Below are positions 23,920 to 37,700 of a stretch of 64,000 nucleotides of DNA, piece after piece. The first letter of the stretch is position 1; each line of letters opens with the position of its first letter. The position numbers and the translations under genes were made by a program. The stretch covers positions 242,695-306,694 of the forward strand of contig FN649752.1 of assembly GCA_000310025.1 (NCBI GenBank), in the 5' to 3' direction. Origin of the DNA: Ectocarpus siliculosus (Eukaryota; Sar; Phaeophyceae; Ectocarpales; Ectocarpaceae). A model generated the notes under the pieces. That model did no database searches and was not told where the DNA came from. It saw nothing but the letters and a program-made list of their open reading frames with translations.

Positions 23920-24464
23920 GTGTAGATAAGGCAGTTTTGTGACCCAACACCTGCTGCCGATGATATCGAGCACTGTGAAAGTAACGCGAAAAATACCTCA
24001 AGTGTATCTGTGCTGCCTACCGTGTAGCACGACGGGTTTTGCCTCGACAACGCCACAGGTACAGCCATCGATGATAAGGTTTAGTGAGGTTAGGTTCGCG
24101 TTGTGCTACTAAATAGTTTTACCGAAGGCAGTCGCTTGCAAAATTGTGTATCGCATCATTGCAACAGCAGGTTGGGTTCAGCTGGTGTCGATGGTGCTTT
24201 GTTTTATTGTCCCTACATAGTTGCTCCCACAGAGGCGCTTGTGTTCACTTGTTCGTAGTGCCGGGCGGGAGGGCGAGTTGGTGGGGTGCTTGGTCTTGCA
24301 GGGATATTACGATGTTGTGTGACAATCGGCGGCACCCATCGTGCCTCGAACGTTGTGGCACGGGATGCTTTGCAGTCGAACACACCATCATGGCACTCAT
24401 TGCGTCGGTCCTGTTGTTGTACATCCGTGATGTTGAGACTTGTAGCATTCAATCAACGCCGTCC

Positions 24465-24612
24465 GCGATGTAGCGGCAAGGTTAAGGTTGTGAGGTGGAG
24501 CGTGCACGATGAGGGCGCGTCCGTTTGTATTGGTCATACACGCGATGTAGCGGCAAGGTTGTGAGCTGGAGCTTTTGCACGATTAGCGTGCGTCGTTTGT
24601 TTTGGTTGGAAA
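24465..24612 (+). repeat. 77-bp direct duplication
   Basis: The segment beginning GCGATGTAGCGGCAAGG at 24465 recurs at 24542. Both copies continue through GTGAG.TGGAGC and GCACGAT with small indels. Confidence 0.7.
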
Positions 24613-24746
24613 GCTCGTTGTGAATCGAAGATGTGCAATGGTTTCGTGCAACAACGCGGGGGGCGTAAATGTACTTAGAAATAGCGGAGACTGCGCCGCC
24701 ACTTAAGAACCTCTATTTTTGCCGGAGGCTTGTTTCTTTGTTTTTG

Positions 24747-24820
24747 GGTTAACCCAGCAGGCGACCGCATGAAATATATCGTGGGGTAACCCAGCAGGCG
24801 ACCGCATAAAATATATCGTA
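24747..24820 (+). repeat. 37-bp direct duplication
   Basis: AACCCAGCAGGCGACCGCAT followed by an AAATATATCGT tail is present at 24751 and again at 24788 with one substitution in the shared core. Confidence 0.8.
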
Positions 24821-25711
24821 GCCTTAACTGTTCTTATAATAGTCAATTGCTGCATTATTTTTATATGCCTGAAGTTCTGAACTCCAAGCTTCTCACGTGG
24901 TGGCGCTCCCTGTAAATAGTGTATGCTGTTTATTTTATATTTGTCGAGCCCTTTTCGTTGGATATAGCATGGTTCCGGAATACGCTGCTTTTCCGACGTC
25001 TGGCCTAGACCGCGGTGTGGAACCGCCTGTTTCCTTTTTTTTCGTGGTGTTCTCTAGGGGGTTGCGATACCGTGCCTGCGTGTTGCCGCTGCACACGGGC
25101 GTAGAGCCATATTGCCCTTTCCCAGGTCTGCCTTCCGAGCGCGTCTGTCAGCATTTTGGGTCAAATAATGTGAGGCGTAGATAGATGTAAGTGGCGAGCA
25201 TGAAAGAGACTGACTGCTCTCTCTCGAACCTTTTTTGTTTTCACAACAAGATGGAGGCACCCTCAGGAGAGGGCGGCTGGCTGTAGTGCGCAGCACGGGG
25301 ACGATGTGATACCCCTTTCACCTCTCGCATTCTTATTGCATTCTTCGTCGTGACAGGTGATGAGGAAGAGAGACTGCTATGCGCCCTCCCTGGGTGCGGA
25401 TCCTTCCTCCCGTGTTTGATGTGTGTAGGTCAAGGTGTGTTTTCACTGCGGTGGTGTCTGTTTCACGATTTTCCCGCCCTGGGTTCCCAAATCTTTCGTG
25501 GGTGCATGGAGATGAATAAATTCGACTCCACCTTCGGTGAGGGGAAAAGACGGCTGAACTGTCCTCGCCGTACGAAACAAAGACCAACACCGCCGCAGAC
25601 GAAATTCGGAGAAAATAATACTGAGCGGGTTTGCTCCTGTGAGACTCCGGTTGTGGTTGTTCTTCCAATGGGAGTTTGCTTCGTAGTTGTCATTCGTTGT
25701 CTCCAGTGTAC

Positions 25712-25744
25712 GTATGTATGTATGTATGTATGTATGTATGTATG
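25712..25744 (+). repeat. GTAT tetranucleotide microsatellite
   Basis: About eight uninterrupted GTAT units. Confidence 0.9.
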
Positions 25745-26631
25745 CCGACGTTAGTTAACGTCGCAACCTATAACTCTCTCTTGACCAAAAAATGATCTCG
25801 ATAAACATCACGTGCGTGGGTCCCATCCATTCTCAACGGTAAGTAGGTCCCTACTTTTTGTCCAGGTACATTTATTTATGCCTTTCAAGGTGCTCCGAAA
25901 TGAACGTCGACAAATCGTTGTAAGATGAAGTAAATTACTTGCCGTTTCAGTTAGTTGTTGTGAGGATCCAACCTATTGCAGACAAGTGTCTTCCAAGTGA
26001 ACTGAACCATCATTGGCCCCATGGCAATCAAAACCAAGAGGTTCATTCACTTTTTTTAACCCTCGCTCCTCGTAGTACACCGATCGCTTCAGTAGTACAC
26101 ATTGTACAGCAGTACACATAGATAGTCTAGCCCTGTTCTGTACACACAACAAACATCGATCGGCGTCGGCCAATAACTGTTTTGCAACTAAAAGCAGGCA
26201 CTCTGACGTCTCACGTCGACGCTATTGTGAAAAGAGGGAATCGTCCTCGACAGACGTTGGGGAGATCTTTATGAAGAAGGTGGTCTCCAGAGTAGTAAAT
26301 GGAAGAGGTTAGTATTGACGATGGATTCCCGATCTCTTCGACCCTCGAAAAGTGTGTGTTCGAGCGCCAGGTCAAGATCATCATACCGCTCGGGTAGTTT
26401 GCCCTCCCTGAAGGCGTGGGAAAGCAAGAAACGCGCGCGCGAGAGCGAGAGAGCAACTTGAGAGCAATAGAGCGAGCCGGGCCGCGCTTCCCGCCAAGCA
26501 GCGCCGAACCAACATCCTTCATTCCTTCATAAACCCTCTAACAACGGTTCTCCGTTCTCCGTTCTCCGTTCCGTTCTCCGTTCTCCCGCTCGACGCTCTC
26601 ACTCCGCGTGCGGCTCAATGCTCTATGCTCT

Positions 26632-29600
26632 ATGGCTCTGCAGCCGTCTATCACAGTAGTGGAAGTCACAGGGGATGAAGATGAGGAATGGGGGGACGAA
26701 GACGAGGTGGTGGTGTGGAGCAAAAACAGCACCAATACCCAGGGTTCGGCGCTTGACGGCGATAATGTCGGTGTTCGGGGGAAACAACAGGGCCGGCATC
26801 ATCCGCGCGGGCTGCTTGTCGCCTCGTTGGCCAACCTCGCCATCAGTTACAACGTGGTGAGAGGGAGGTGCCCCTGCAGTAGGGTACCGGTTGCAGTCAG
26901 TCGTGTTCTCTGTCTCTCCCCATTTAGACTATGCGTCCACAGCAGTCTCCAGCTAACGATCGTTTCGAATGTACAGTAGTCAAACGACGGCAAGCTGCTG
27001 TAGACTGCAATGATGACCCGCTCGCCCGCGTTCTTCCGTGGTGTCGGATCTTCTCTGCTGTATACGGATTAGGCTTCGCAATCTTGGACCTGTTATCTAG
27101 ATACCAATCCTGTGGTCGTTGTTGGTTATTGTTGTCGTGTCTTCACGTTTAATAACTATTCCGATCTCCTATGTCTGCTCTGAACCTTTTCGCTACAAAT
27201 TTTCAATTTTTTCAAATGCATAGAAGTCCGCTCAGCATTCTACGTACGTACTGTAGTCGCTCACGATTTCGTGAGTATGATATGTTCATCTCGGGCCGCA
27301 CATGTTGCAAGAAGGCATGCCCGATTCTTGATACCGCTTCTTCTGTTGTACTGCTGTACCGTATGTCCCAAACGAAACACATACTTCAATTGCATCTTGC
27401 ACTAGAATGCACAAACCACAACTTGAATGCGGAGGCCCTATCAGCAACCTCCGCAGCGGCTACGAACAAGTACCAAGTAAATGTCGATTCCGCGTACTAG
27501 GAACCCGAATTGTTCTGTGCCGCCGAAAGACTAGTGACTTTTTCCTAGTTAATTATACATGGGATAAGCGCCCGAGCCATAAGGTCGCCCCCCCCACCCA
27601 CTGCCGGTGAAACACGCGGTTAACCGCAGCTCAGTGCCCACCGGATCCTGCCTGTTGATGGGTCCTTGGGTGTACCGCGTTCCCGGTCAGTCTTGAAGGG
27701 TGAACCGTGAGCTCGATTCACCCGTTCTCGAGAATGTTCGCGCTCTCTCTTGGTGGCTTGCGTAGTAAAGGCACACATACACGCTCGGCCTTCGCGCGGA
27801 ACGGAAGGTGTCTCGGGCTGTGACGATCGATTATTTCCAGCTGACTTTCCAAAGCACTCTTCACAAACGGGCTGTCGGACGGCAACCACTGCAGACGCTG
27901 GGTGTGCGAACATGCCTCGCGCCAAGGCACAGAACGTTTTCGCCGAAACGTACGCCGCCCCTTCCCCCTCAACAGGTCAATGTCGGCCTCGCCCTGAAGA
28001 TCATGGCCAAGATTTACCCATCAGAATCGGCCACAGACGAGAGCTTGGTGAGCTCCGCGGCCATCCTTGGCATGATGGCGGGACAAGTAATCTTCGGAGC
28101 GCTGGGCGACTGCCTCGGGCGACAGCTGGCACTCTCCTGCACCCTCCTGGTTTGCGGTGCAGGTATGTGTCACCTTGAGTCAGAATATTTCAATACATGC
28201 TCTTGAATGCAACGCTGATTGACGCGGGTTGGTATGGAGCGGGATCGATGGGAAGGTGATGGTCTCTCCCGCAGAGACGGGCAGCACAGACATTTCGTTT
28301 TCTGTTTTTTTCGGGTCGAGAAGGATCTGGACATGCTTGCGCTCCAGCCAGGACAGGCAGCTCAGACAGCTCCATACCCCACCGAAACGTGGTAGCGGAT
28401 AAGATAAATCATATAGCAATCTTATGGCGAGGTGATCTTTGGCGATTTGCCTCAGAACGTTTGTTTTTCCCCCCGTACCTTGGCGAATTTCGATGCCAGG
28501 TGCGGCTGGTAGCGCACTCCTGACGTTCGAACACGGCCTCATCGGTGGAGACATTTTCCGCCAGCTGCTCTACTGGCGTGTCTTGCTGGGCATTGGCGCG
28601 GGAGGGGTGAGCGAGAGGGGAGATGATCTCTGCTTCTTTTATCTGGCTGTTACATGAAACAGCAGCAGTGTTGGTTGCTGATGAAACCCCAACCAGCATG
28701 GCATTAAACACTCAACCATACGCGGGCCGTCACAAGGCTACCCGCGAACTGTGTGAACGTTGCCACCGTCCACGGTATCTCAATGATGCTGCCCAAGCCG
28801 ACCTATTCAATTCAACAGCCCGCTTGGTCAGGTCTTTGCCCCCTCCCTCCCGTCCAACCACTCGAAAAAGAACAATGACATGCGGCACAATTATCGCGCA
28901 CTCACCCCCCCCCCCCGAACACCACCACCCTCGTGACCCCTCACCCTAACCAAATGGACACGAAAAGGTATACCCACTCGCGGCCACCCTTGCCAGAGCC
29001 AGCAGAATCAGCGGTTGGTGTTCACGCCTGAACGGTGGCAGCGGTGGCGACGAGGACACCGGCAGCACCTCCGTGGCGCTCATGTTCTCGATGCAGGGGG
29101 TGGGTTACCTCGCCGCCCACTTGACCGGGTTCGTCCTGCTGACCACCTTCCCGGAGCCGTCTTCCCTGGCGTGGCGCTCGCTGCTGGGGCTGGGGGCGGT
29201 GCTGCCGTTAGGCCTAGCGGTCGCGCTCGCGCTGGCCCTCGCACGCGCTCGGCGGTACAGGCTCGTGCAATCGTCGCTGGGGGAAGAGGAGGAAGACGAG
29301 GATGCTATCGGGGTGCCAAGGGGTGGTGGCGCAAGCGACGAGGTGTCTAGCCCCGTGCGTTTCTGGCTGGCCGTTCGAGACAAGAGACGGCTGCTGATGA
29401 AGCTTGTCGGGACGGCCGGGTCGTGGTTTTTGTTCGATGTTACATTCTACGGTAATCAGCTGGTGAGCCCCCGTAGGTGCTGGCTGCCGACGGCAGAGCC
29501 TTTGGCGTTCTTGGCAGCACATCTTGACACGTCCACCGTCACTTCCGTGATCCCACCGTCACGATTCTCTCTTCACAGCTCACACCCCAGGCGCTGCAAG

Positions 29601-32600
29601 ATGTGTCCGTTCGCGCTCCATGCAAGTTCCGTTGGCTTCCCTCTGCCGGGCACTGTTGACGCCGCCCTCCCTGTTGCACGCGGAGCCTGTGGTCCGTTCG
29701 ATCGCAATCCGTGCCATGGTAGACCGTACCAATCAAACGTACCATTAGCCCGATGATGGAAGATTGTATTTTTTTTTTTTTTTTTGTTCTTCACTTCAAA
29801 TCAGCGCTCACAGCACTAGTGCCGTTTATTCCAACCCGTGGACACACAGAAGAGCCTCTCTCTACCCTCCCCTCCTGCGGTACTTCGCCTTCAATTTTTA
29901 ATGCGAGAAGAGTTCAGCACTCTCTTCCCGCTGTGTACACACGAACTAGCGCTATCCACTTGGCCAGGAGTGGAAGCGAGAGAAAACTCACTTTGCAAGA
30001 AAAGCTCGCCTACGCCGGGATTCGAACCCCTGACCTGACCTCTAGAAGGTTACGAGGCTACCAACTAGACCACCGCGGCGACCGTGCATCACATCGGTGC
30101 ACGTCTCGTCGCACAGCAGCGTCTCGCACGCACCCACGCTCTTCATTCTCTGCGCGTGCCTGGTGTTGTCAACGGCAATGCCAACCCCAGTACGAGGAGG
30201 ACGTCTTGGAGGCGGTCTTCGGCAACGCGGAAAGCCTCCGAGACGAGGCCTCTCAGGACAGCTTGGTGGCTTTGGTGGCGCTGCCCGGGTACTTTGTGGC
30301 CGTCGCCCTCATCTCCCGAATGGGGCCCAGGCGGGTGCAGGTGATGTATTTTCGCCGGTAGTACCGGGGGTGGTGACGCCGTTTGGCCCTTGGGCGTGTT
30401 GTGTTTCTTCTCAAGGGTAGGCAGGATTCCTCGACGGCTTCCATCTGTTGCAGGCCAGGGGTTGGGTGGGGGTTACAGGCATTCCCAAAGGTGTCGGGAC
30501 CACGCCGCCCCCACCCTGAACAAACATTTTCAGACGAGCATGCACCATCCTCCCGGGGGCGTTTGACTCAGATCTCGACGTACCTCCCCTGACCCGGCTC
30601 CGGTGTACACTACGGAACGCCATGTGACAGGACTAGCGCGCACTAAAGACCCATGACAACACATGACCAGGGTAGGTTAGCCCCGGTGCGCAGAAGTTTC
30701 GGGCGGCCAGCAGAAGGACCAGTCTTCCTCTGGGGCAGGCGACACGATGGACCACCTGAAAATGCCCGGCGCACTCCGTTTCGGCGTCCTTGTTTTCCAA
30801 CGAGTCTAGCGATACAAGTACTGCCTCCTCCTGTACCCCCCGTTTCTCATCTTCTTGCCCATTACCTCCTCCTGTGTCTCGACCCTCCTCGATTTCTTTG
30901 AGGCGGCTGATTTGCCACACGGTGTTTTTGGTGACGTATCTCTTGCCCTTGTTGACGCCCTCAGGTCCAGGGCTTTTTGGCGATGACGCTGCTGTTCGCG
31001 GTAATCGGGATGTCCTTCCATTCCCTTGGCCGCCACGCCGACATCCTGATGCTACTGTACAGGTGCGGCATTGTGCACCAGCCGGAAGCACTTGCGCCTG
31101 CTCTGTTCTGCTCTTTTTGAGTTATTCAGGTAGATGGCGTTGTAACTGCTCGAGCGATACCTGATGCTTCTCTGCCTTGTAACGACACGATTTCACCCCG
31201 TGACCTCTTGAATTGCCCAGCAACATTGACCTCAGTGATGCAAGGGTCGGCCCGGTTAGAGCCATCATCCATGTTCTGCAACGGCAGTGTGATGAAACCC
31301 ACGGCGTGGTTTCCGTAGTCAATTTTACCCTTGAAACTTCGCCTCGCTCCCGACCCGTAGCTCCACGTGAGGCTGGGTGTATTCTAGGTGAGGTTCGCCC
31401 ATGCCCACCCCACTTATCGATCGCCGTCCTTTTCGTGTTCGTTATGGCTGGGGCTGGGCGCTCCTTAACCGCATCGTGTCTCCTGCGGTAACTATCGGAC
31501 GATGACGACGTCACAGCTTGACGTTCTTCTTCAGCAACTTCGGGCCGAATTCGACGACGTTCATGCTGCCGTCCCTCACGTTTCCCGACCAAGTGCGCAG
31601 CTCTCTCAACGGGATTTCAGCCGCCGCAGGTGGGCAAGCATCACCGCCGGAGGTGTCCGTTTTGTTTGTACGGTTTCTCCCTTAGTTCGGAAGGCGTGTT
31701 CGTTGTTGCGTTTGGGTCCGACGGCTGGGATGATAAAGTTTATCGAAATACCGCCTTTTTTTGCCAGGCCGCAGCCAAATCACTACAGGGGTGCACCTAT
31801 CGAACGGCCAAAGTCTCGTCGCTCAGGCCAGAAGAGGCGACGCGAAATCTGTCTCTCTCTCCCCCCCCCCACCAGTTGGATTCTAGGCTATATACACACA
31901 GCGAGCGTCATTACTTGTCTTGTCGGCATGGACCACAATCGCCGATCGTACGACGTTGGTCTTGTGCTTGTCCCAGGGAAGCTGGGGGCTCTGGTGGGAA
32001 GCCTGATGTTTAAGCCGGCGGCGGAGGCCTGGGGCGTAGGGCCCGTGCTCGTTGTCTGCGCATTCATCTCCTTGGCAGGTGGGATGCGTCCGCCCGCTTA
32101 TCGTATTCTTGTTACCCTCACCTATTCTCTTGAATGCGACACCAGTAAAGCCATACCATCGAATTGTGTTATTTGAACTTAGAACTTCTACATAGTAGGT
32201 AGTTCGTCTTTGTTGTCGCGGACGGGACGGTCAATTCTCACCTCGTACACGGGTTGCATTCGTTTTTACCTCATTCAAGAAGAGTGTGTGCAACAACATA
32301 CGACAATAAGCACCACGAATATATGCAGTTTAGTCGCCAGCTTTCTTGTCGACGTTCGTGTGTGTTGGAGGACAGAAGCAGCCCGCCCTACCACACCCTC
32401 CGTCTAGAATATGCAAGTACATGTAGGCTATATTGTTGTCGCTGTCCTGGTTTTCGTACCATGTGACACAGCACGTGTGTTGTGCATGATGGGCGTTGAA
32501 GCTACACGTGGATGCTCGAGTACTAGGAAGGCGACATGACACGCACCCCGAGAGTGCTGCTACCGCACGAACCAACACACAGATACAACAAAGAGTTGAG

Positions 32601-33335
32601 TATTTTTAATATTATAGCACCTTGCAACTACAACGTACCTCCACATCACCGTTGTTGGGTCATTGTTGGTTTTTTTGCGCTCGTGTCGTTCGCGCGGCAG
32701 GTAGCTTCTTGACCCTCGCGTTCGTGGACAGCGGAGAGCCACAGCCGATCCTTGTCCGTTCCGGCGAATCGGACGATGAGGACGGTGCCCTGAACGGGAC
32801 TAGTAGTGCTGTGGCGACGGAGGGCCTAGAGATGACCCGCACTGCTACGAGGCCATCAGCCAAGATGTCGGCCAACAGCACAAGAACGGCGGCGGTGGCG
32901 GCAAGCAGCGTTGGGCCTGTAGACGGGCTCAAAGGCGTTCGCGAGGCGATGGCAGTCGGCGGTTACAGTGACAGTGGTGGCCCGCTCTCCCCAGGGCCGT
33001 GGCGAGAACGTCCGCTGGCAAAGCCACGGGGGCGAGGAATGGGCACGGGGACAGGCATGTACGCGAGGGTTGGGGCTAGCGTTAACGGCGCGAGGGAAAA
33101 CGGGGTGTTTGGCCGGGGTAATTCCGCACACGGTTTCCGGAGAGAGGGGAGTTTTGGTGGGGAGGACGAAGGAGAGTACCGGAACCTGGCGCTCGGTAGG
33201 ACGGGGGGAGTTGAAGGAGAAATGGAGGCCGGTAACGGCAGCAGGTGGGGCGGGGACAGCGACAGCAGCGGGGATAGGGATCACGGCGGCGGTGGCGACG
33301 CGGGGTTCGGGAGTGAGCTTGTCGAGCCTGCTTGA
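26632..33335 (+). CDS. PHO84/PHT1-type inorganic phosphate transporter (MFS), ten exons
   Basis: Exons 26632-26856, 27976-28162, 28500-28606, 28968-29462, 29579-29602, 30191-30340, 30971-31062, 31517-31629, 31977-32078 and 32701-33335 sum to 709 codons in frame. Landmarks are the acidic N-terminus; [11 protein letters not shown]; the MFS loop [24 protein letters not shown] then [47 protein letters not shown]; and [13 protein letters not shown]. This order and wording match proton- or sodium-coupled phosphate transporters of the PHO84/PHT1 group, acting at the plasma membrane. The loop in exon 4 is acidic (GEEEEDEDA). The last exon adds a C-terminal tail of about 190 residues rich in Gly, Ser and Arg, longer than in typical members. 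Exon 5 is only 24 bases and is the weakest call. Intron 5 contains a SINE. Confidence 0.88.
29766..30083 (-). mobile_element. tRNA-derived SINE, copy 1, with poly(A) tail
   Basis: Read on the minus strand, the element begins with a tRNA-like head containing an A-box-like TGGTCTAGTTGG and a perfect B-box GGTTCGAATCC. A body of about 230 bp follows and ends in an A run (T18 at 29769-29786 on the plus strand). The head does not fold into a full clean tRNA. It lies in intron 5 of the phosphate transporter, antisense to it. A diverged second copy at 42985-43281 shares the body words. Confidence 0.75.
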
Positions 33336-34704
33336 GGGTTCTGAAGGGGAAGGCTTGGGCTACTAGGCTATGATAACACTGCTGTCGGCACACAAGCGAG
33401 GCTGTGGGATTCGAGTGCGTGTTTTGGTGCTTGATTTCTGAGCGAAAAATTGTGTTTGCGACTAGGACGTGTACACCAACCTTCTTCTGTCCCCTGCGCG
33501 CACACCGACTGCAACCATGGCTTGCATTGTCTGCGAAAAGCATAGTGTCAACACGCTCCAGTTGTGAACGCATCAGTACGCTCAAATTGTGAATGCGGCT
33601 TTCACGATCGAACGAATGTGGTGTGGATGGTTCGGAAGCCCCGGGATTATGGCTTCCATCGCCGACAGTTGTGTGCGGGCCTGCGCGGAGAAAGCACCGG
33701 GGACAGTGAAGGCTTCCTCGGGTGCTTGCGGTGGTGTGGGAGTCCTTCCCTCCGCCTTTGTGAGCCTACAGTAAGCCTCTAGTGTACCCTTGCAGTAAGC
33801 CTCTAGTGTACCCTTGCCAGGCATTTGATGTTGGCAAACGCGTGAATTTGTGCCTTTCGTGTATGTGTGCAGCAACGCTGTGTTTGTGTTTGTAAAGCAT
33901 TGAGCAGTGTTTGTTTGTGTTATCTCTTTTGTGTGCGTTTTGTAAACCGCTTCGTTTGTTGCTGATGTTGGTGTGTACCCTGCACTTTGGAGAGGAGATA
34001 GAGTTAGACGCAATGCGGGGGGCGTTGGGGGTGTCTTGTCCTGTTCTGTCCTGTCCGGCCCTGTTGTTGTTCGCTGTTTCCTACATCCATTCCTTCTTTG
34101 CCATCGGCCTACGTGACCACCAGTGGTACGCACGTTTTCGCTTGGCATTACTGCAATCCACGAGGTACGAGAGTAATAAACATAGATTACGCGTTGTTAG
34201 GGGCATAAAATTGTCAGCGGTGCGCAGGTGCTTGGATTTCGGCTGCCTTGCTCGCGCAGAGGTCACGCCTCGACAGTATGTATTGGTTGAGAAACGTTAA
34301 AACTCGCTGCAGGCGAAGCGCTCGATTCAAGTTTGTCTTTTGGAAAGGAGAAAGAGAAATGCCACAGCAACAATGTGGTGTAATTTTATCCAGACATAGG
34401 GAAGACGAAAAGATCGAAACGTCGATATTCGAACTTCAACTTTTTCAAGAGTTGAGATTGAGATCTCCTCTACCGTAGCTCGAGAACACACAACACGAGG
34501 AATGACCAAGCCGCAGCCCTGGTTGCTACAGTGGTAGAAGTATTTGCCACCTCACTTTTTTAACGCTCACTGTCTGTCAGCGAACGCACCGCAGCCACTT
34601 CGTGTTGTCGCTAGCAAAAAAATACCGGACCCTCCTTGCACTTCGCCATGTACGTGCTGTGCGTGCCGAAGCCAGCATCAAACACAACCGTGCAAAAACA
34701 AAGT
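33336..34704. other. Convergent intergenic region
   Basis: About 1.4 kb between the 3' ends of the transporter and the first tandem-family gene. It contains a 24-bp direct duplication (CAGTAAGCCTCTAGTGTACC..., 33769-33817) and a minus-strand open stretch at 33582-34148 that I cannot assign. Confidence 0.45.
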
Positions 34705-37700
34705 CTACGAGAGGCTTAGCCTTCGTGTTGTCCTGTTCTTGAAGGAGGAGAGCTGAGACGCTTCGATAATAGGAGCGCTGTTCTTCAGACCGGACGACAT
34801 CGGAGGTTTCCACGAGAGTTCCTCGGAGAGTGCTAAAGCCTTGTGTTCCGTAGAGGCGCGGCGGCCCATAGCCTTGGCGAGGTTCGGCGAGATGCTTGTG
34901 GACCAGTCCAGCAGGTACTCCTCGTCCGGAACGTCTGGAAAACAAGCAACACAGAGAGCAAAACATGGGATCACTAAAGTATGCAAGTATTTGGACTGGA
35001 TATATCGTGAAGGTGTTGACCGAACCGTATAGTGTTGTTCGTCGTCGTCGTTGTTGTGTGTCGATGTTATTGCTGTCTTGCTACTACTGACGACATTTTT
35101 TTGCTGCATCCAGTATCCCTTCACGGCATCGAAGCGATCTTCGGTGGTCACAAGCCATGTCCAAACCGAAGTAGACACAGAGGACTCCATCCAAATCGAT
35201 AGGCCCAGGGAAGTGGAGAAGTGAAAGCGCTACTTTTTGTGTACCTGGCTGGCACAACAAGTTGGAAACAAAGTTCAGAGTGCAGGGAGATTTGTAGGAA
35301 ACCTCCAAAGAGGAAACAGAGCTCGTTTCTCAAGCTCGGAAGCCGAGTCGCGAACAACCCGCTTCCAACAGAAGCTGTCCAATATGGCACCCGATTTCGA
35401 GTCCGGGTGTGTGTGTGTACCGTCGGGTTTTCTGCCAACCAGATGACCCCTTCTCCAAGCCCTCGAGGCGTGAGTAGGGCTTGACGATTTAACACGATAA
35501 TGCACAACGTTCGACGCGCATCCTGCAGGACAGCCCGCTCTATTCTGGGGAGGATTACCATGTGTGCCCACTATACTACATTGAAGCTCGCTGTCGGGGT
35601 TTCCCCTCCCTCTCCATCTACCGCAGTCGCCTTTTGTGCCATCCGGATAAACATGCATCTCTGACCAATTTTTTCGGTGCGGGACCGGTCATCAGGCAAT
35701 ACGAACGACCGGCATGATGCTACTGTTGTAGTTTGAATCGATTAAATTACAGTAGCGAAGTACCTCCGAAGATATGGGGTAACGAACGAAGCTACGTGTG
35801 GCTTTCCTTTTTGTTCGAGACGAGCGGTAAGGAAAAAAACACTCACAGGGTATAAACAAGCTCGAGGTGGAGAAAAATCAAGGTTGCACAGCAGTATTAG
35901 AAACAGCTGAAGCACAACATTTTTGACACTCTTCAAAAGCACCAACAACTTACCTTCGTAGTCCCACCCCTCCTCTTCCGACCATTCCTCGTCTCCATCT
36001 CCACCTTCCCCCCCTTCCGCTTCCCCTTCTCCCATCTTCTTCTTGTACTCAATCTCGAGGCCCTTCTGCTGGCCAATCACCAGCGGCATCAGCGTCGTAA
36101 GGGGTTTGCTGTTGTCCAGTCCCGCGAAGGATGGAGGTCGCCAATCACCGTTCCCATCCCCTCCACTCCCTGTCTCAGCGGTGGCCACCTCGCCTGCCGT
36201 GGCCAGGCCTAGGGCCACGCGTAGGTTATGAGACATCGCTGCAGTTTCAAGCTCCTTTCGAGTAGAGCACGCCCATCGGGGGGCCAAGAAGGCGGCAGGC
36301 AAATCGGAAGGAGGTCAGGCGGCGGTGACCGGGTGAGAGTTACAGTAGTTCCCGGACAGCACTGTGGTGTGGCCTTCCACTCAATACAAGGTGTACATGC
36401 TGACCTGCACCACCGGCATTTTCTTGGGATATTCCTTTGTTTCACACCACGAGTCAGTGGAGGGCCGTCTAGCCGCTTGGCATAGCAGCGCCTTCATAAT
36501 AACAACATTCCTCGCTTTCATGGCCGTTTCATTGCAAAAACGAACTGACGACAATTCCATCGAACCAACCCAACAGCTCGTAAAAAAGGTTGACTTATGG
36601 GGCAAAGAAAGCCAGAAAACTAGGGTAACAACGCAGCTCTTGCGGTGCAGACACAGGAACCTACAGCAGAAGTAGCTGCATAAACTGCAAAATGCACCTC
36701 GTCGTCGGAGCCGGACTCCCACCACGCGTGTCCGTCGATAGCAGACGCCTCGTCCCACGAATCTTCAGATCCATCGTCATCAGACCAGCTGTCTTCGCTC
36801 TTGGGAGGGAGCTTCGACTCTCGCTTTTTCGGAACGGGCTCAGGGGCGTGCGCGACCTTGACCTTCAGGTAAGGGTTAGGTACAGTATCGCCATCGAAAG
36901 GGCCACTCTCGGGTCAGATACAGACTGTGGTTGGTTGTGCTCACGACCTTGACGAGTTGGGAGATGAAGTAACCTGCTCGTGTACCCCTTCATGCTCTCC
37001 CTCGACCCACATGGTATGCAGAGCGCGTGACAAAGGAATAACTCGCTCTCTTGAGATTCGCCGTGTCTTCACTTCTTCTCTCTCACTCAACCAGTAAGGA
37101 TAGCAGTAGGTTCGGCGTTGTTGGTGTTGTTACCGCCACCAAGCACATACCGCCCGCTTTGAGCCCTCACTCCGTGAACGCTGCCTCTATGGCCAGGAAT
37201 CTGTTCTTTGGAACTGACCTTCAAAACTGGAGCGCGCTCCCCTGCAGCGGCAGCGTCTTCGGCGTCTTTGTCGAAACTACCGACGGCTTTGAAGACTCGC
37301 TCTACGCCGCCGCCACCCGGGGCACCACTCCCTCCTATAGCAACTGCGGCTGAGTCCGCGATTGCGGAGCTATGCTCCAGGCCGGTTTCTGTGGGCGGGA
37401 CCCATGTCGAAGTGACGCCGGATACCTCTGCTTCTTTGGCGGCTATGACTTCCTCGCTGGGAGTGGCAATAAGACGACAAGAACCATAAGTGGGTACTCG
37501 GGATTGCATCATGGAGGAGGTGCAATCCATGAGGAATCCGCTTTTTTTGTTGTTTGACCAATATCAGTTGTGACGACAAAACGCACGACTTTTCTCTGAC
37601 GTATGTGTGCGTTCGAGTCCAAAGGCGGGAGTGTCCCCACCGCACAAATGACAACGTAGTAATTCACTCACCACGGCAGAACTACTCTGTGGGCATGATG

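Larger units (their letters stand above)
23920..26631. other. Intergenic region with short tandem repeats
   Basis: About 2.7 kb between the RING gene and the phosphate transporter. It holds a 77-bp and a 37-bp direct duplication, a GTAT microsatellite, and CCGTTCTC repeats at 26537-26586 just before the transporter. I see no gene. Confidence 0.5.

Noticed and set aside
30000-30083. A tRNA gene in the phosphate transporter intron
   Set aside because: A and B boxes are present, but the stems do not pair well. The sequence continues into a body and A tail shared with a second copy, so it is a SINE head.
33582-34148. 188-codon minus-strand frame between two genes
   Set aside because: Partly made from a 24-bp tandem duplication and without recognisable motifs; could be a decayed repeat.
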